Source of the DNA: Betaproteobacteria bacterium
GTDB lineage: Bacteria > Pseudomonadota > Gammaproteobacteria > Burkholderiales > Burkholderiaceae_C
Direction of reading: 5' to 3'
Assembly: GCA_005884255.1 (NCBI GenBank)
Contig: VBDL01000239.1
Coordinates: 1-7,120, forward strand
DNA: 7,120 bases
Shown piece by piece: positions 1 through 5,817 of this stretch. The notes beneath the pieces were generated by a model. The model saw nothing but the letters and a program-made list of their open reading frames with translations, was not told where the DNA came from and made no database searches. The first letter of the stretch is position 1, and each line of letters opens with the position of its first letter. The position numbers and the translations under genes were made by a program.

Positions 1-41
1 CGCTGGCGTCGGTGCAGGGCTGGGTGGCCGAGCGCGTGTGA
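1..41 (+). CDS. C-terminal end of an unidentified protein (5' end outside window)
   Basis: Reading from base 3 gives an open frame encoding LASVQGWVAERV that ends at the TGA at 39-41. This TGA overlaps the GTG start of the next gene (GTGA at 38-41), an arrangement typical of genes in one operon and consistent with translational coupling. Only 12 residues are visible, too few to assign a family. The fragment looks like a terminal amphipathic helix. It is called because of the coupled overlap and the good codon use; its function is unknown. Confidence 0.5.
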   Translation, partial: LASVQGWVAERV

Positions 42-718
42 GACGGTTCCTCCTTGTCGCAATGCTGCTGTGCTCGATCGCGCACGCGCAGCAGCGCGTC
101 GAAGTGCCCAACGCCGAGGGCTGGCATGCACTGGTGCTGGACTCGCTGACGCCGCGTGGCGAGAAGGAACTGTGCACGCAGAAGCACGCCGATCGGATGG
201 TGACCCAAGTGCATCGCCGGCGCGATGCGCTCGGTGCGCTGCAATGGCTGGCGGCGCGGCCCGATGTCGATGCGCAGCGTATTGCGTTGCTCGGCTGGTC
301 GCATGGCGGCAGCGCCGTGCTGGCCACGACGGAAGCCGCTGACTTCGAAGTGCGAGCCGCGCGTGTGAAGCCCCACGCGGCCGTGGCCTTTTATCCGGGT
401 TGCGCCGACGCGCTGAAGGCGCGCTACCGGCCCGCCGCGCCGCTGCTGCTGCTGGTCGGCGCCAATGACGACTGGACCGCGCCGCAGCCGTGCGAAAGGC
501 TGGCGCAAGGCCATGGGGGCTTGGTACAGATCGAGGTGTATCCCGACGCCTACCATGGCTTCGATGGGACGGCGCCGGTACGCCTGCGCGCCGACGTGCC
601 CAACGGCGTGAATCCGGGGCAGGGCGTGCACGTGGGCGGTGACGCCGCGGCGGCCGCCGCATCGCGGCAGCGCCTGCTGAGCTTTCTTCACGAGCAACTG
701 GACGGAGCCGCGCGATGA
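38..718 (+). CDS. Secreted dienelactone hydrolase family protein, apparently with an internal deletion
   Basis: This 226-residue alpha/beta hydrolase starts with GTG at 38, which overlaps the preceding stop. The start is supported by a clean signal peptide (residues 1-17, positively charged MRRF, hydrophobic core, AHA-Q cleavage site), so the product is probably periplasmic. The nucleophile elbow GWSHGG carries Ser88, GANDDWTAP carries the likely acid Asp144 or Asp145, and AYHGFD carries His173, giving a complete catalytic triad. Relatives that I recall have about 280-300 residues. Here VEVP (21-24) runs directly into NAEGWHALVLDS (25-36), so the first core strands and the HGCGG-type oxyanion loop that should lie between them are absent, with no frameshift. 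The substrate is unknown. It overlaps the downstream SEC-C gene by ATGA. The family is confident; whether the enzyme is active is doubtful. Confidence 0.85.
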   Translation: MRRFLLVAMLLCSIAHAQQRVEVPNAEGWHALVLDSLTPRGEKELCTQKHADRMVTQVHRRRDALGALQWLAARPDVDAQRIALLGWSHGGSAVLATTEAADFEVRAARVKPHAAVAFYPGCADALKARYRPAAPLLLLVGANDDWTAPQPCERLAQGHGGLVQIEVYPDAYHGFDGTAPVRLRADVPNGVNPGQGVHVGGDAAAAAASRQRLLSFLHEQLDGAAR

Positions 719-1434
719 GCAGTACCAAGCAGAACACCGAGGCCGAGATCCAGGCCTTCGCGGCCGTGTGCGAGCGGCTCGCCGGCTTCACCGAGCGCAT
801 CTCGGTCGAATGGGCGGACGGCTACCTCACCGCGCTGTGTGCCGGGCCGCGCGCCATCGCCATCGACGAATGGCTGCCGGCGCTCGCGGGCGATGCCTTC
901 GAGCGCGCCTTCGCCGACCCCGAGGACGTGGCGCAGGCCCTGCAGGCCCTGCAGGCGCGCTGGAATGTCATCGCTGACCAGCTCGACCCTGGCCGCCTGC
1001 TCGACGATGAGGACGTGCTGAAGCTGAACCCGCTGATGGCGGAATGGAGCGACGAGGACAAGCAGCGCGTCATCGACGAAGGCAAGCTGTCGGGCGATGA
1101 CGCGCAGTTTCCTGCGCTCGGTGAGATCTGGGCGCTGGGCTTTCTCGATGCGACCGAAGACTTCGCCGACGACTGGCCGGCGCCGGATCTCAGCAGCGAC
1201 ACCGGCCAGTACTACGACGAGTGCCTGGCCCGCGTCACGGCGCTGATCCTCCCCGAGGGCAGCGACGACCTGCGCGAGCATCTGCAGTCGCTGTACTCGG
1301 GCCAGCAGTTGTCGCGCGACGAGCTCGTCGACGAGGCCCCGCCGACGCGCCGCGTCGAGAAGACGCCCGGCCGTAACGACCCGTGTCCCTGCGGCAGCGG
1401 GAAGAAGTACAAGAAGTGCCATGGCGCTCAGTAG
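715..1434 (+). CDS. YecA/UPF0149 family protein with C-terminal SEC-C motif
   Basis: This is a 239-residue soluble, acidic protein with no signal peptide or membrane segment, so it is probably cytoplasmic. Residues about 12-180 resemble the UPF0149 (YgfB/YecA) helical domain, including the conserved-looking stretches around GYLTALCAGP (36-45), EWLPAL (52-57) and LGEIWALGFLDA (135-146). Residues 180-218 form a charged linker. The C-terminus is a classic SEC-C zinc motif, NDPCPCGSGKKYKKCHG, with Cys224, Cys226, Cys235 and His236 (or a nearby residue) as ligands. In SecA this motif binds SecB and ribosomes, and free-standing YecA-type proteins are reported to bind metal and associate with the translation/secretion machinery. 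The exact role here is not known. The ATG at 715 overlaps the hydrolase stop (ATGA), implying coupled translation. The link to the hydrolase is positional only. Confidence 0.9.
   Translation: MSSTKQNTEAEIQAFAAVCERLAGFTERISVEWADGYLTALCAGPRAIAIDEWLPALAGDAFERAFADPEDVAQALQALQARWNVIADQLDPGRLLDDEDVLKLNPLMAEWSDEDKQRVIDEGKLSGDDAQFPALGEIWALGFLDATEDFADDWPAPDLSSDTGQYYDECLARVTALILPEGSDDLREHLQSLYSGQQLSRDELVDEAPPTRRVEKTPGRNDPCPCGSGKKYKKCHGAQ
934..956 (+). repeat. Short 9-bp tandem repeat inside the SEC-C gene
   Basis: CAGGCCCTG occurs at 934-942 and 943-951, followed by a partial third copy, CAGGC (952-956). In frame it encodes repeated Q-A-L units in a helix (AQALQALQAR). It is multiple-of-three and so harmless to the frame; it is probably a small slippage duplication within an amphipathic helix. 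Confidence 0.7.
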
Positions 1435-1436
1435 CT

Positions 1437-1480
1437 GCAATGCCCCCACGCAGCCCCGGGGTCGGCCGGGATGGCATTGC
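1437..1480 (+). terminator. Inverted repeat after the SEC-C gene, possible terminator
   Basis: GCAATGCC (1437-1444) is perfectly complementary to GGCATTGC (1473-1480). After a 2-base bulge (1471-1472), CCC (1445-1447) can pair with GGG (1468-1470), giving 11 pairs. The remaining loop is C/G rich and contains CCCCGGGG, which could fold further. The left arm begins 3 bases after the TAG at 1432-1434, the usual place for a terminator. No U-tract follows, so intrinsic termination would be weak; Rho-dependent ending or mRNA 3'-end protection are alternatives. Confidence 0.4.
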
Positions 1481-1500
1481 GCCGCCGACGGCGCTAACAT
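1471..1500 (+). promoter_or_regulatory. Weak sigma70-like promoter candidate for the oxidase operon
   Basis: ATGGCA (1471-1476) and TAACAT (1495-1500) each match four of six positions of the -35 and -10 consensus, separated by 18 bases. The site lies in the only substantial non-coding gap upstream of the oxidase genes and would start transcripts near 1507. It overlaps the inverted repeats described above and the matches are weak, so this is a candidate only; another sigma factor or an activator-dependent promoter is equally possible. Confidence 0.2.
1479..1494 (+). terminator. Compact G+C hairpin adjoining the first inverted repeat
   Basis: GCGCCG (1479-1484), loop CCGA and CGGCGC (1489-1494) form a perfect 6-bp stem with a 4-base loop. 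It shares two bases (1479-1480) with the right arm of the larger inverted repeat, so the two structures either stack with loss of two pairs or compete. It is followed by TAACATGCC and not a T-run. It may add to transcript-end formation or act as part of the oxidase leader. Confidence 0.35.
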
Positions 1501-1518
1501 GCCCCGAGCAGAGACGGT

Positions 1519-1550
1519 AGTGCACTGGTAGTTCCTTGTTAGTTCCCTTG
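1519..1550. promoter_or_regulatory. Palindrome plus 11-bp-spaced direct repeat in the oxidase leader
   Basis: AGTGCACT (1519-1526) is a perfect 8-bp palindrome. It is followed by TAGTTCCTTG (1529-1538) and TAGTTCCCTTG (1540-1550), near-identical direct repeats whose starts are 11 bases apart, about one helical turn. Such phasing would suit a regulator binding one DNA face. No known operator is recognised. Confidence 0.3.
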
Positions 1551-1574
1551 GCGCCGGTTTCCCGGCAAGGGGGG
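1546..1574 (+). promoter_or_regulatory. Ribosome binding site of the subunit II gene, with overlapping hairpin
   Basis: The purine run AAGGGGGG (1567-1574) lies 5 bases before the ATG at 1580 and fixes that start. GCCGG (1553-1557) pairs with CCGGC (1562-1566) around the loop TTTC. Beyond a 3-base bulge (1550-1552), CCTT (1546-1549) pairs with AAGG (1567-1570), the first half of the Shine-Dalgarno run. If formed, the 9-pair stem would partly hide the ribosome binding site of the first gene of the operon. Confidence 0.5.
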
Positions 1575-1579
1575 TACGC

Positions 1580-2680
1580 ATGGCATTGGCAATAGCGCTC
1601 GTGCTGATCGCTGTGGGCGCGGTGGTCTTCCACTGGTGGAGCCCGTGGTGGTTGACACCGCTGGCCTCCAACTGGGGGCTGATGGACGACACGCTGATGA
1701 TCACGATGGTCATCACGGGGGTCGTCTTTGTGGCGATCAACCTGTTCATCGCCTATGCGATCTGGCGCTACCGCCATCGCCCCGGCCACAGGGCACATTA
1801 CGAGCCGCACAACAAGAAGCTCGAATGGTGGCTCAGCGCCATCACCACCGGCGGCGTGTGCGCCATGCTCGCGCCGGGTCTGTGGGCCTATGCCGACTTC
1901 ATCTCGCCGCCGAAAGACGCGATGCTGGTGGAGGTCATCGGCCAGCAGTGGCTGTGGCGTTTTCGCCTGCCCGGCCAGGACGGCAAGCTCGGCCTCACCG
2001 ACGTGCGCTTCGTCGCCCCCGACAACCCCTTCGGGCTGAACCCGAACGACCCGAGCGGGCGCGACGACGTGCTGATCGACGCGCCCGAGTTGCATCTGCC
2101 GCTGAACCGGCCCGTCAAGGTCGTGCAGCGCTCGCTCGACGTGCTGCACAACTTCAACGTGCCGCAGTTCCGCGTGAAGCTCGACCTGGTGCCGGGGCTG
2201 GTGACCACGGTCTGGTTCGTTCCCACCAAGGCCGGCCGCTACGACATCCAGTGCTCCCAGTATTGCGGCGTGGCGCACTACAACATGCATGGTCATGTGG
2301 TGGTCGAGCCGGAAGACAAGTTCCAGGCCTGGCTGGCCGCGCAACCGACCTTGACGCAGTTGGCCGCCAAGGCCAGTGCCAAGGCGGCCGGCAACCCGCT
2401 GGTCGCGCAGGGCCGCGATATTGCGCAAAGCAAGGGTTGCGTGGCCTGCCACAGCGTGGACGGCAAGCCCGGGGTCGGGCCGACGTGGAAGGGCTTGTAC
2501 GGCAAGACGGAATCGCTGGTCGGCGGCGCGGCCGTGAAAGCCGATGACGCCTATCTGAAAGAGTCCATTCTCGAGCCCAACGCAAAGGTCGTGCAGGGCT
2601 TCTCCCCCGTGATGCCGCCGCAGAAGCTGAGCGACCAGGAAGTGGCCGCGCTCGTTGCCTACATCAAGGATGTGAAATGA
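1580..2680 (+). CDS. coxB: Cytochrome c oxidase subunit II with fused C-terminal cytochrome c domain (caa3/CoxM-like)
   Basis: This 366-residue subunit passes electrons from its own heme c to CuA and on to subunit I. Hydrophobic segments lie at about 2-18 (membrane anchor or uncleaved signal), 38-62 and 84-105. The outer cupredoxin domain follows, with the aromatic entry motif GQQWLW (121-126) and CuA ligands His190, Cys225, Cys229, His233 and Met236. The usual Glu between the two Cys is replaced: the loop reads CSQYC instead of CSELC or CAELC. An Ala/Lys-rich linker (about 255-272) leads to a class I cytochrome c domain with the heme site CVACH (287-291) and axial Met345 in SPVMPP. The fused domain, the three hydrophobic segments and the VRFVAPDNPFGLNP stretch resemble the alternative CoxM type. 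Heme attachment would need periplasmic cytochrome c maturation genes located elsewhere. It is first in the operon and ends 10 bases before the subunit I gene. Confidence 0.95.
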   Translation: MALAIALVLIAVGAVVFHWWSPWWLTPLASNWGLMDDTLMITMVITGVVFVAINLFIAYAIWRYRHRPGHRAHYEPHNKKLEWWLSAITTGGVCAMLAPGLWAYADFISPPKDAMLVEVIGQQWLWRFRLPGQDGKLGLTDVRFVAPDNPFGLNPNDPSGRDDVLIDAPELHLPLNRPVKVVQRSLDVLHNFNVPQFRVKLDLVPGLVTTVWFVPTKAGRYDIQCSQYCGVAHYNMHGHVVVEPEDKFQAWLAAQPTLTQLAAKASAKAAGNPLVAQGRDIAQSKGCVACHSVDGKPGVGPTWKGLYGKTESLVGGAAVKADDAYLKESILEPNAKVVQGFSPVMPPQKLSDQEVAALVAYIKDVK

Positions 2681-2690
2681 GGCCCCCGGT

Positions 2691-4439
2691 ATGACTGAAG
2701 ACGCCGAGTTGCACGAACCGAAGAGCTGGGTCACCAAGTACGTCTGGAGCCAGGACCACAAGGTCATCGCCATCCAATACTCGATCACGGCGATCGTCGT
2801 GGGCATCGTCGCGCTGGTGCTGTCGGACCTGATGCGGCTGCAGATCGGCTTCCCCGGCCGGCTGCCCTTCATCGACCAGACGCACTACTACCAGTTCGTC
2901 ACCATGCACGGGATGATCATGGTGATCTACCTGCTGACGGCGCTGTTCCTCGGCGGCTTCGGCAACTACCTGATCCCGCTGATGGTCGGCGCGCGCGACA
3001 TGGTGTTCCCCTACGTGAACATGCTGTCGTACTGGGCCTATCTGCTGTCGGTGATCATCCTGCTGGCCAGCTTCTTCGTGCCCGGCGGCCCCACCGGAGC
3101 GGGCTGGACGCTGTACCCGCCGCAAGCCATCCTGCCCGGCACGCCCGGCACCGAATGGGGCATCGTGCTGATGCTGGTGTCGCTGGTGACCTTCATCGTC
3201 GCGGCGACGATGGGCGGCCTGAATTACGTGACGACGGTCTTGCAGGCGCGCACGCGCGGCATGACGATGATGCGCATGCCGCTCACCGTGTGGGGCATCT
3301 TCATGGCCACCGTGCTGGCGCTGCTCGCGTTCCCGGCGCTCTTCGTCAGCGGCATCATGATGCTGTTCGACAAGTTGCTGCACACGAGCTTCTTCATGCC
3401 GGCCATCACGTCGATGGGCCAGCATCTGAACTACAAGGGCGGCAACCCGATCCTCTTCCAGCACCTGTTCTGGTTCTTCGGCCACCCCGAGGTCTACATC
3501 GTCGCGCTGCCGGCCTTCGGCATCATCTCCGACCTCGTCAGCACGCACGCGCGCAAGAACATCTTCGGCTACCGGCTGATGGTGTGGGCCATCATCGTCA
3601 TAGGCATCCTCAGCTTCGTCGTGTGGGCACACCACATGTTCATCAGCGGGATGAATCCGTACTTCGGATTCTTCTTCGCCACGACGACGCTGATCATCGC
3701 GATCCCCACGGCGATCAAGGTCTACAACTGGGTGCTCACGCTGTGGCGCGGCGACATCCACCTGACCACGCCGATGCTCTTCGCCATCGGCTTCATCAGC
3801 ACCTTCGTCATCGGCGGGCTGACGGGGCTCTTCCTCGGCAACGTCAGCGTCGACATCCCGCTGTCGCAGACCTACTTCGTCGTCGCGCACTTCCACATGG
3901 TGATGGGCGTGTCGCCGATCCTCGTGGTGTTCGGCGGCATCTATCACTGGTATCCGAAGATCACCGGCCGCATGCTCGACGAGACGCTGGGCAAGCTGCA
4001 CTTCTGGGCCACCTTCCTCGGCACGTATGCAATCTATTTCCCGATGCACTACCTCGGTTTCCTCGGCATGCCGCGGCGCTACTACGCCTACGAGGGCTAC
4101 TCGTTCATCCCGCAGTCCGCGCACGACCTGAACGTGTTCATCACCGTGGCCGCGCTGCTCACCGGCGCGTCGCAGATCGTCTTCTTCTACAACCTCGTGT
4201 GGAGCTACTTCCGCGGCGAGCCGGCGGGCTCGAACCCGTGGCACGCGACGACGCTCGAATGGCAGACGCCGCAGACGCCGCCGGTGCACGGCAACTGGGG
4301 CAAGACGATGCCGGTGGTGCACCGCTGGGCCTACGACTACAGCGTGCCGGGCGCGAAGGACGACTTCATTCCGCAGACCGTCGCACCGGAAGACGTGGTC
4401 TCCGCCGAAGCGCAGATCGCCAAGGGGATGGGCAAATGA
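2691..4439 (+). CDS. ctaD: Cytochrome c oxidase subunit I (heme a / heme a3-CuB, A-type)
   Basis: This 582-residue catalytic subunit has the usual length and about twelve membrane helices. It reduces oxygen to water and pumps protons across the inner membrane. His73 and His402 are the low-spin heme a ligands and His400 is the heme a3 ligand (VVAHFHMV). CuB is held by His265, His314 and His315 (GHPEVY, AHHMF), with the cross-linked Tyr269. Proton paths look complete: Glu267 and Asp103 (VGARDMVFP) for the D channel, and Thr340 and Lys343 (IPTAIKVYNW) for the K channel. These place it in the A1 group with Glu in HPEVY. Arg461 and Arg462 (MPRRYY) match the heme propionate arginines. The start at 2691 has GAGG 8 bases upstream. 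It overlaps the next gene by ATGA at 4436-4439. Confidence 0.98.
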   Translation: MTEDAELHEPKSWVTKYVWSQDHKVIAIQYSITAIVVGIVALVLSDLMRLQIGFPGRLPFIDQTHYYQFVTMHGMIMVIYLLTALFLGGFGNYLIPLMVGARDMVFPYVNMLSYWAYLLSVIILLASFFVPGGPTGAGWTLYPPQAILPGTPGTEWGIVLMLVSLVTFIVAATMGGLNYVTTVLQARTRGMTMMRMPLTVWGIFMATVLALLAFPALFVSGIMMLFDKLLHTSFFMPAITSMGQHLNYKGGNPILFQHLFWFFGHPEVYIVALPAFGIISDLVSTHARKNIFGYRLMVWAIIVIGILSFVVWAHHMFISGMNPYFGFFFATTTLIIAIPTAIKVYNWVLTLWRGDIHLTTPMLFAIGFISTFVIGGLTGLFLGNVSVDIPLSQTYFVVAHFHMVMGVSPILVVFGGIYHWYPKITGRMLDETLGKLHFWATFLGTYAIYFPMHYLGFLGMPRRYYAYEGYSFIPQSAHDLNVFITVAALLTGASQIVFFYNLVWSYFRGEPAGSNPWHATTLEWQTPQTPPVHGNWGKTMPVVHRWAYDYSVPGAKDDFIPQTVAPEDVVSAEAQIAKGMGK

Positions 4440-5107
4440 AGACGCCACCGTCCGTCGGTGCCGGACTCGTGGGGTACGGCGGCGAGCCGTCGCATGGCGG
4501 GGCGCTGACGCATCGCTCGCCGGCCAAGGTCTTCATCGGCTTGCTGCTGGTCGTCATCAGCATGCTGTTCCTGCTGTTCAGCCTCGCGTATCTGGAGCGC
4601 TCGCGTGTCGGCGACTGGCAATGGCTCGCGGGCTTCGCCGGCGCGCCGTTGGCGAGCACCGGGCAGCTGTGGTTCAACACCGCCTTGCTGGCCGCGAGCA
4701 GTGCCGCGCTGCAGTGGGCGCGCATGGCGGCGCGGCGTGAGCAGGCGCCGGCGGTGCGCCACGGCGTCGTCATCGGCGCGGCGCTGGCCGTGGGCTTCCT
4801 CGCGGGGCAGATCAACGTGTGGCAAGACCTCGTCGCGCGCGGCCACCTCGCGGCGGCGAATCCGGCCAACGGGTTCTTCTACCTGATCACCGGCGCGCAT
4901 GGCGCGCACCTGCTGGGCGGGCTGATCGCCTTGTCGGTGGTCGCCCTGCTGCTCAAGCGCGGCGGCGTCGCGCGTGCCCGCACGAGGCTGGCGCTGTGCA
5001 GCGTCTACTGGCACTTCCTCTTCGTGCTGTGGCTGGCGATGTTCGCGCTGCTCGCCAGCCCGCGCGATGCCCTCGAAGGCTTTGCCGCAATCTGCGGTTT
5101 CAGGTGA
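4436..5107 (+). CDS. Divergent cytochrome c oxidase subunit III-like protein (CoxO-like, first of two)
   Basis: This 223-residue protein has a polar 30-residue N-terminus and five likely helices at about 31-53, 76-98, 108-126, 147-173 and 186-206. Subunit III signatures are GFFYLITGAHGAHLLGG (146-161) and YWHFLFVLWLAMF (191-203), matching the usual FxxxTGFHGLHV and YWHFVDxVW patterns. At the position where helix III of subunit III usually has Ser-Glu or Ser-Asp, it has Ser42-Met43. The second subunit III encoded next keeps the acid, so this copy is the more divergent one. ATG 4436 overlaps the subunit I stop and has AAGGGG (4422-4427) 8 bases upstream. Subunit III stabilises subunit I and helps proton supply to the D channel. 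Bradyrhizobium coxMNOP also ends with two subunit III-like genes. The role of the extra copy is not established. Confidence 0.88.
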   Translation: MKTPPSVGAGLVGYGGEPSHGGALTHRSPAKVFIGLLLVVISMLFLLFSLAYLERSRVGDWQWLAGFAGAPLASTGQLWFNTALLAASSAALQWARMAARREQAPAVRHGVVIGAALAVGFLAGQINVWQDLVARGHLAAANPANGFFYLITGAHGAHLLGGLIALSVVALLLKRGGVARARTRLALCSVYWHFLFVLWLAMFALLASPRDALEGFAAICGFR

Positions 5108-5112
5108 ACACG

Positions 5113-5796
5113 ATGGCTGCCATTCCGTCACTGGAAACGAAAGAGCCGGCCGGCGCTTGGGCAAGCATCGTCGCCGACTGGTCGTCGGACCGCCAGGCCT
5201 TCAAGGTGCCCTGGGGCAAGGCGATGATGTGGATCTTCCTGCTCTCCGACACCTTCATCTTCAGCTGCTTCCTCACCGGCTACATGACGGTGCGCATCTC
5301 GACGACGGATCAATGGCCGAACCCGAGCGAGGTGTTCGCGCTGAACATCGGCGGTGCCAACATCCCGCTGATCCTCATCGCGATCATGACCTTCATCCTG
5401 ATCAGCAGCAGCGGCACGATGGCGATGGCGGTGAACTTTGGCTACCGGCGTGACCGCAAGAAGACCGCGGCGCTGATGCTGGTGACGGCGCTGTTCGGCG
5501 CCACCTTCGTCGGCATGCAGGCCTTCGAGTGGTCGAAGCTGATCTTTCACGAAGGGGTGCGGCCCTGGGGCAACCCGATGGGCGCGGCGCAGTTCGGCTC
5601 AAGCTTTTTCATGATCACCGGCTTCCACGGCCTGCACGTCAGTGCCGGGGTGGTGTATCTGTCGATCGTCGCGGCGCGCGTGCTCAAGGGGCGCTACGAG
5701 AAGAAGGGTTACGAGATCGTCGAGATCGCCGGCCTGTACTGGCACTTCGTCGACCTCGTGTGGGTGTTCATCTTCGCGTTGTTCTACCTCTGGTAG
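5113..5796 (+). CDS. Cytochrome c oxidase subunit III (CoxP-like, second of two)
   Basis: This is a 227-residue five-helix subunit III of the short CoxC/CyoC type. Helices lie at about 37-60, 84-106, 117-137, 162-190 and 203-226. Conserved patterns are FLLSDTFIF (42-50, with acidic Asp46 at the usual Glu/Asp site), FVGMQAFEW (132-140), FFMITGFHGLHV (165-176) and AGLYWHFVDLVWVF (206-219). It should bind subunit I and support proton uptake and enzyme stability. ATG 5113 is preferred because AGGTGA (5102-5107) sits 5 bases upstream. An in-frame GTG at 5104, overlapping the previous stop, would add three residues but lacks a ribosome site. It follows the first subunit III by 5 bases. Confidence 0.93.
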   Translation: MAAIPSLETKEPAGAWASIVADWSSDRQAFKVPWGKAMMWIFLLSDTFIFSCFLTGYMTVRISTTDQWPNPSEVFALNIGGANIPLILIAIMTFILISSSGTMAMAVNFGYRRDRKKTAALMLVTALFGATFVGMQAFEWSKLIFHEGVRPWGNPMGAAQFGSSFFMITGFHGLHVSAGVVYLSIVAARVLKGRYEKKGYEIVEIAGLYWHFVDLVWVFIFALFYLW

Positions 5797-5803
5797 GGAG
5801 ATC

Positions 5804-5817
5804 GATCATGGATCATG
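5804..5817. repeat. Tandem GATCATG duplication at a start codon
   Basis: GATCATG occurs twice in tandem (5804-5810 and 5811-5817), preceded by another GATC at 5800-5803. The first ATG (5808) is in the reading frame of the downstream gene; the second (5815) is in another frame. The two candidate starts therefore compete, and the 7-base unit would be frame-changing if it arose by slippage. Confidence 0.6.

Noticed and set aside
1435..1579. Small gene or structured RNA in the leader
   Set aside because: No open frame with a plausible start and ribosome site was seen, and the hairpins are separate short stems with no recognisable riboswitch or ncRNA family pattern.
688..1749. 353-codon antisense open frame
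   Set aside because: It covers the SEC-C gene, whose C-terminal zinc motif proves the plus-strand reading. The antisense product has no family features.
1235..2872. 545-codon antisense open frame over the SEC-C gene, leader and subunit II
   Set aside because: It spans two well-supported plus-strand genes and the leader, and has a low-complexity Arg/His/Ala composition with no recognisable motif.
3155..4435. Open frame upstream of and continuous with the first subunit III
   Set aside because: It is an out-of-frame reading of subunit I. The true start is ATG 4436, with a ribosome site and an ATGA overlap.
2664..4448. 594-codon open frame antisense to subunit I
   Set aside because: Its product is extremely rich in His, Asp, Arg and Val with no domain pattern, as expected for the complement of a G+C-rich membrane protein gene. 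The plus strand carries a clear subunit I.
5104..5106. GTG start for the second subunit III, overlapping the previous stop
   Set aside because: It has no Shine-Dalgarno sequence. ATG 5113 has AGGTGA at good spacing; the difference is only three residues.
4337..5164. 275-codon antisense open frame over the first subunit III
   Set aside because: It is a Gln/Arg/Ala-rich shadow of a gene with clear subunit III motifs on the plus strand.
5815..5817. Second ATG in the GATCATG repeat as the start of the small subunit
   Set aside because: It is in another frame, which gives a Pro/Ser/Arg-rich product with no membrane helices.
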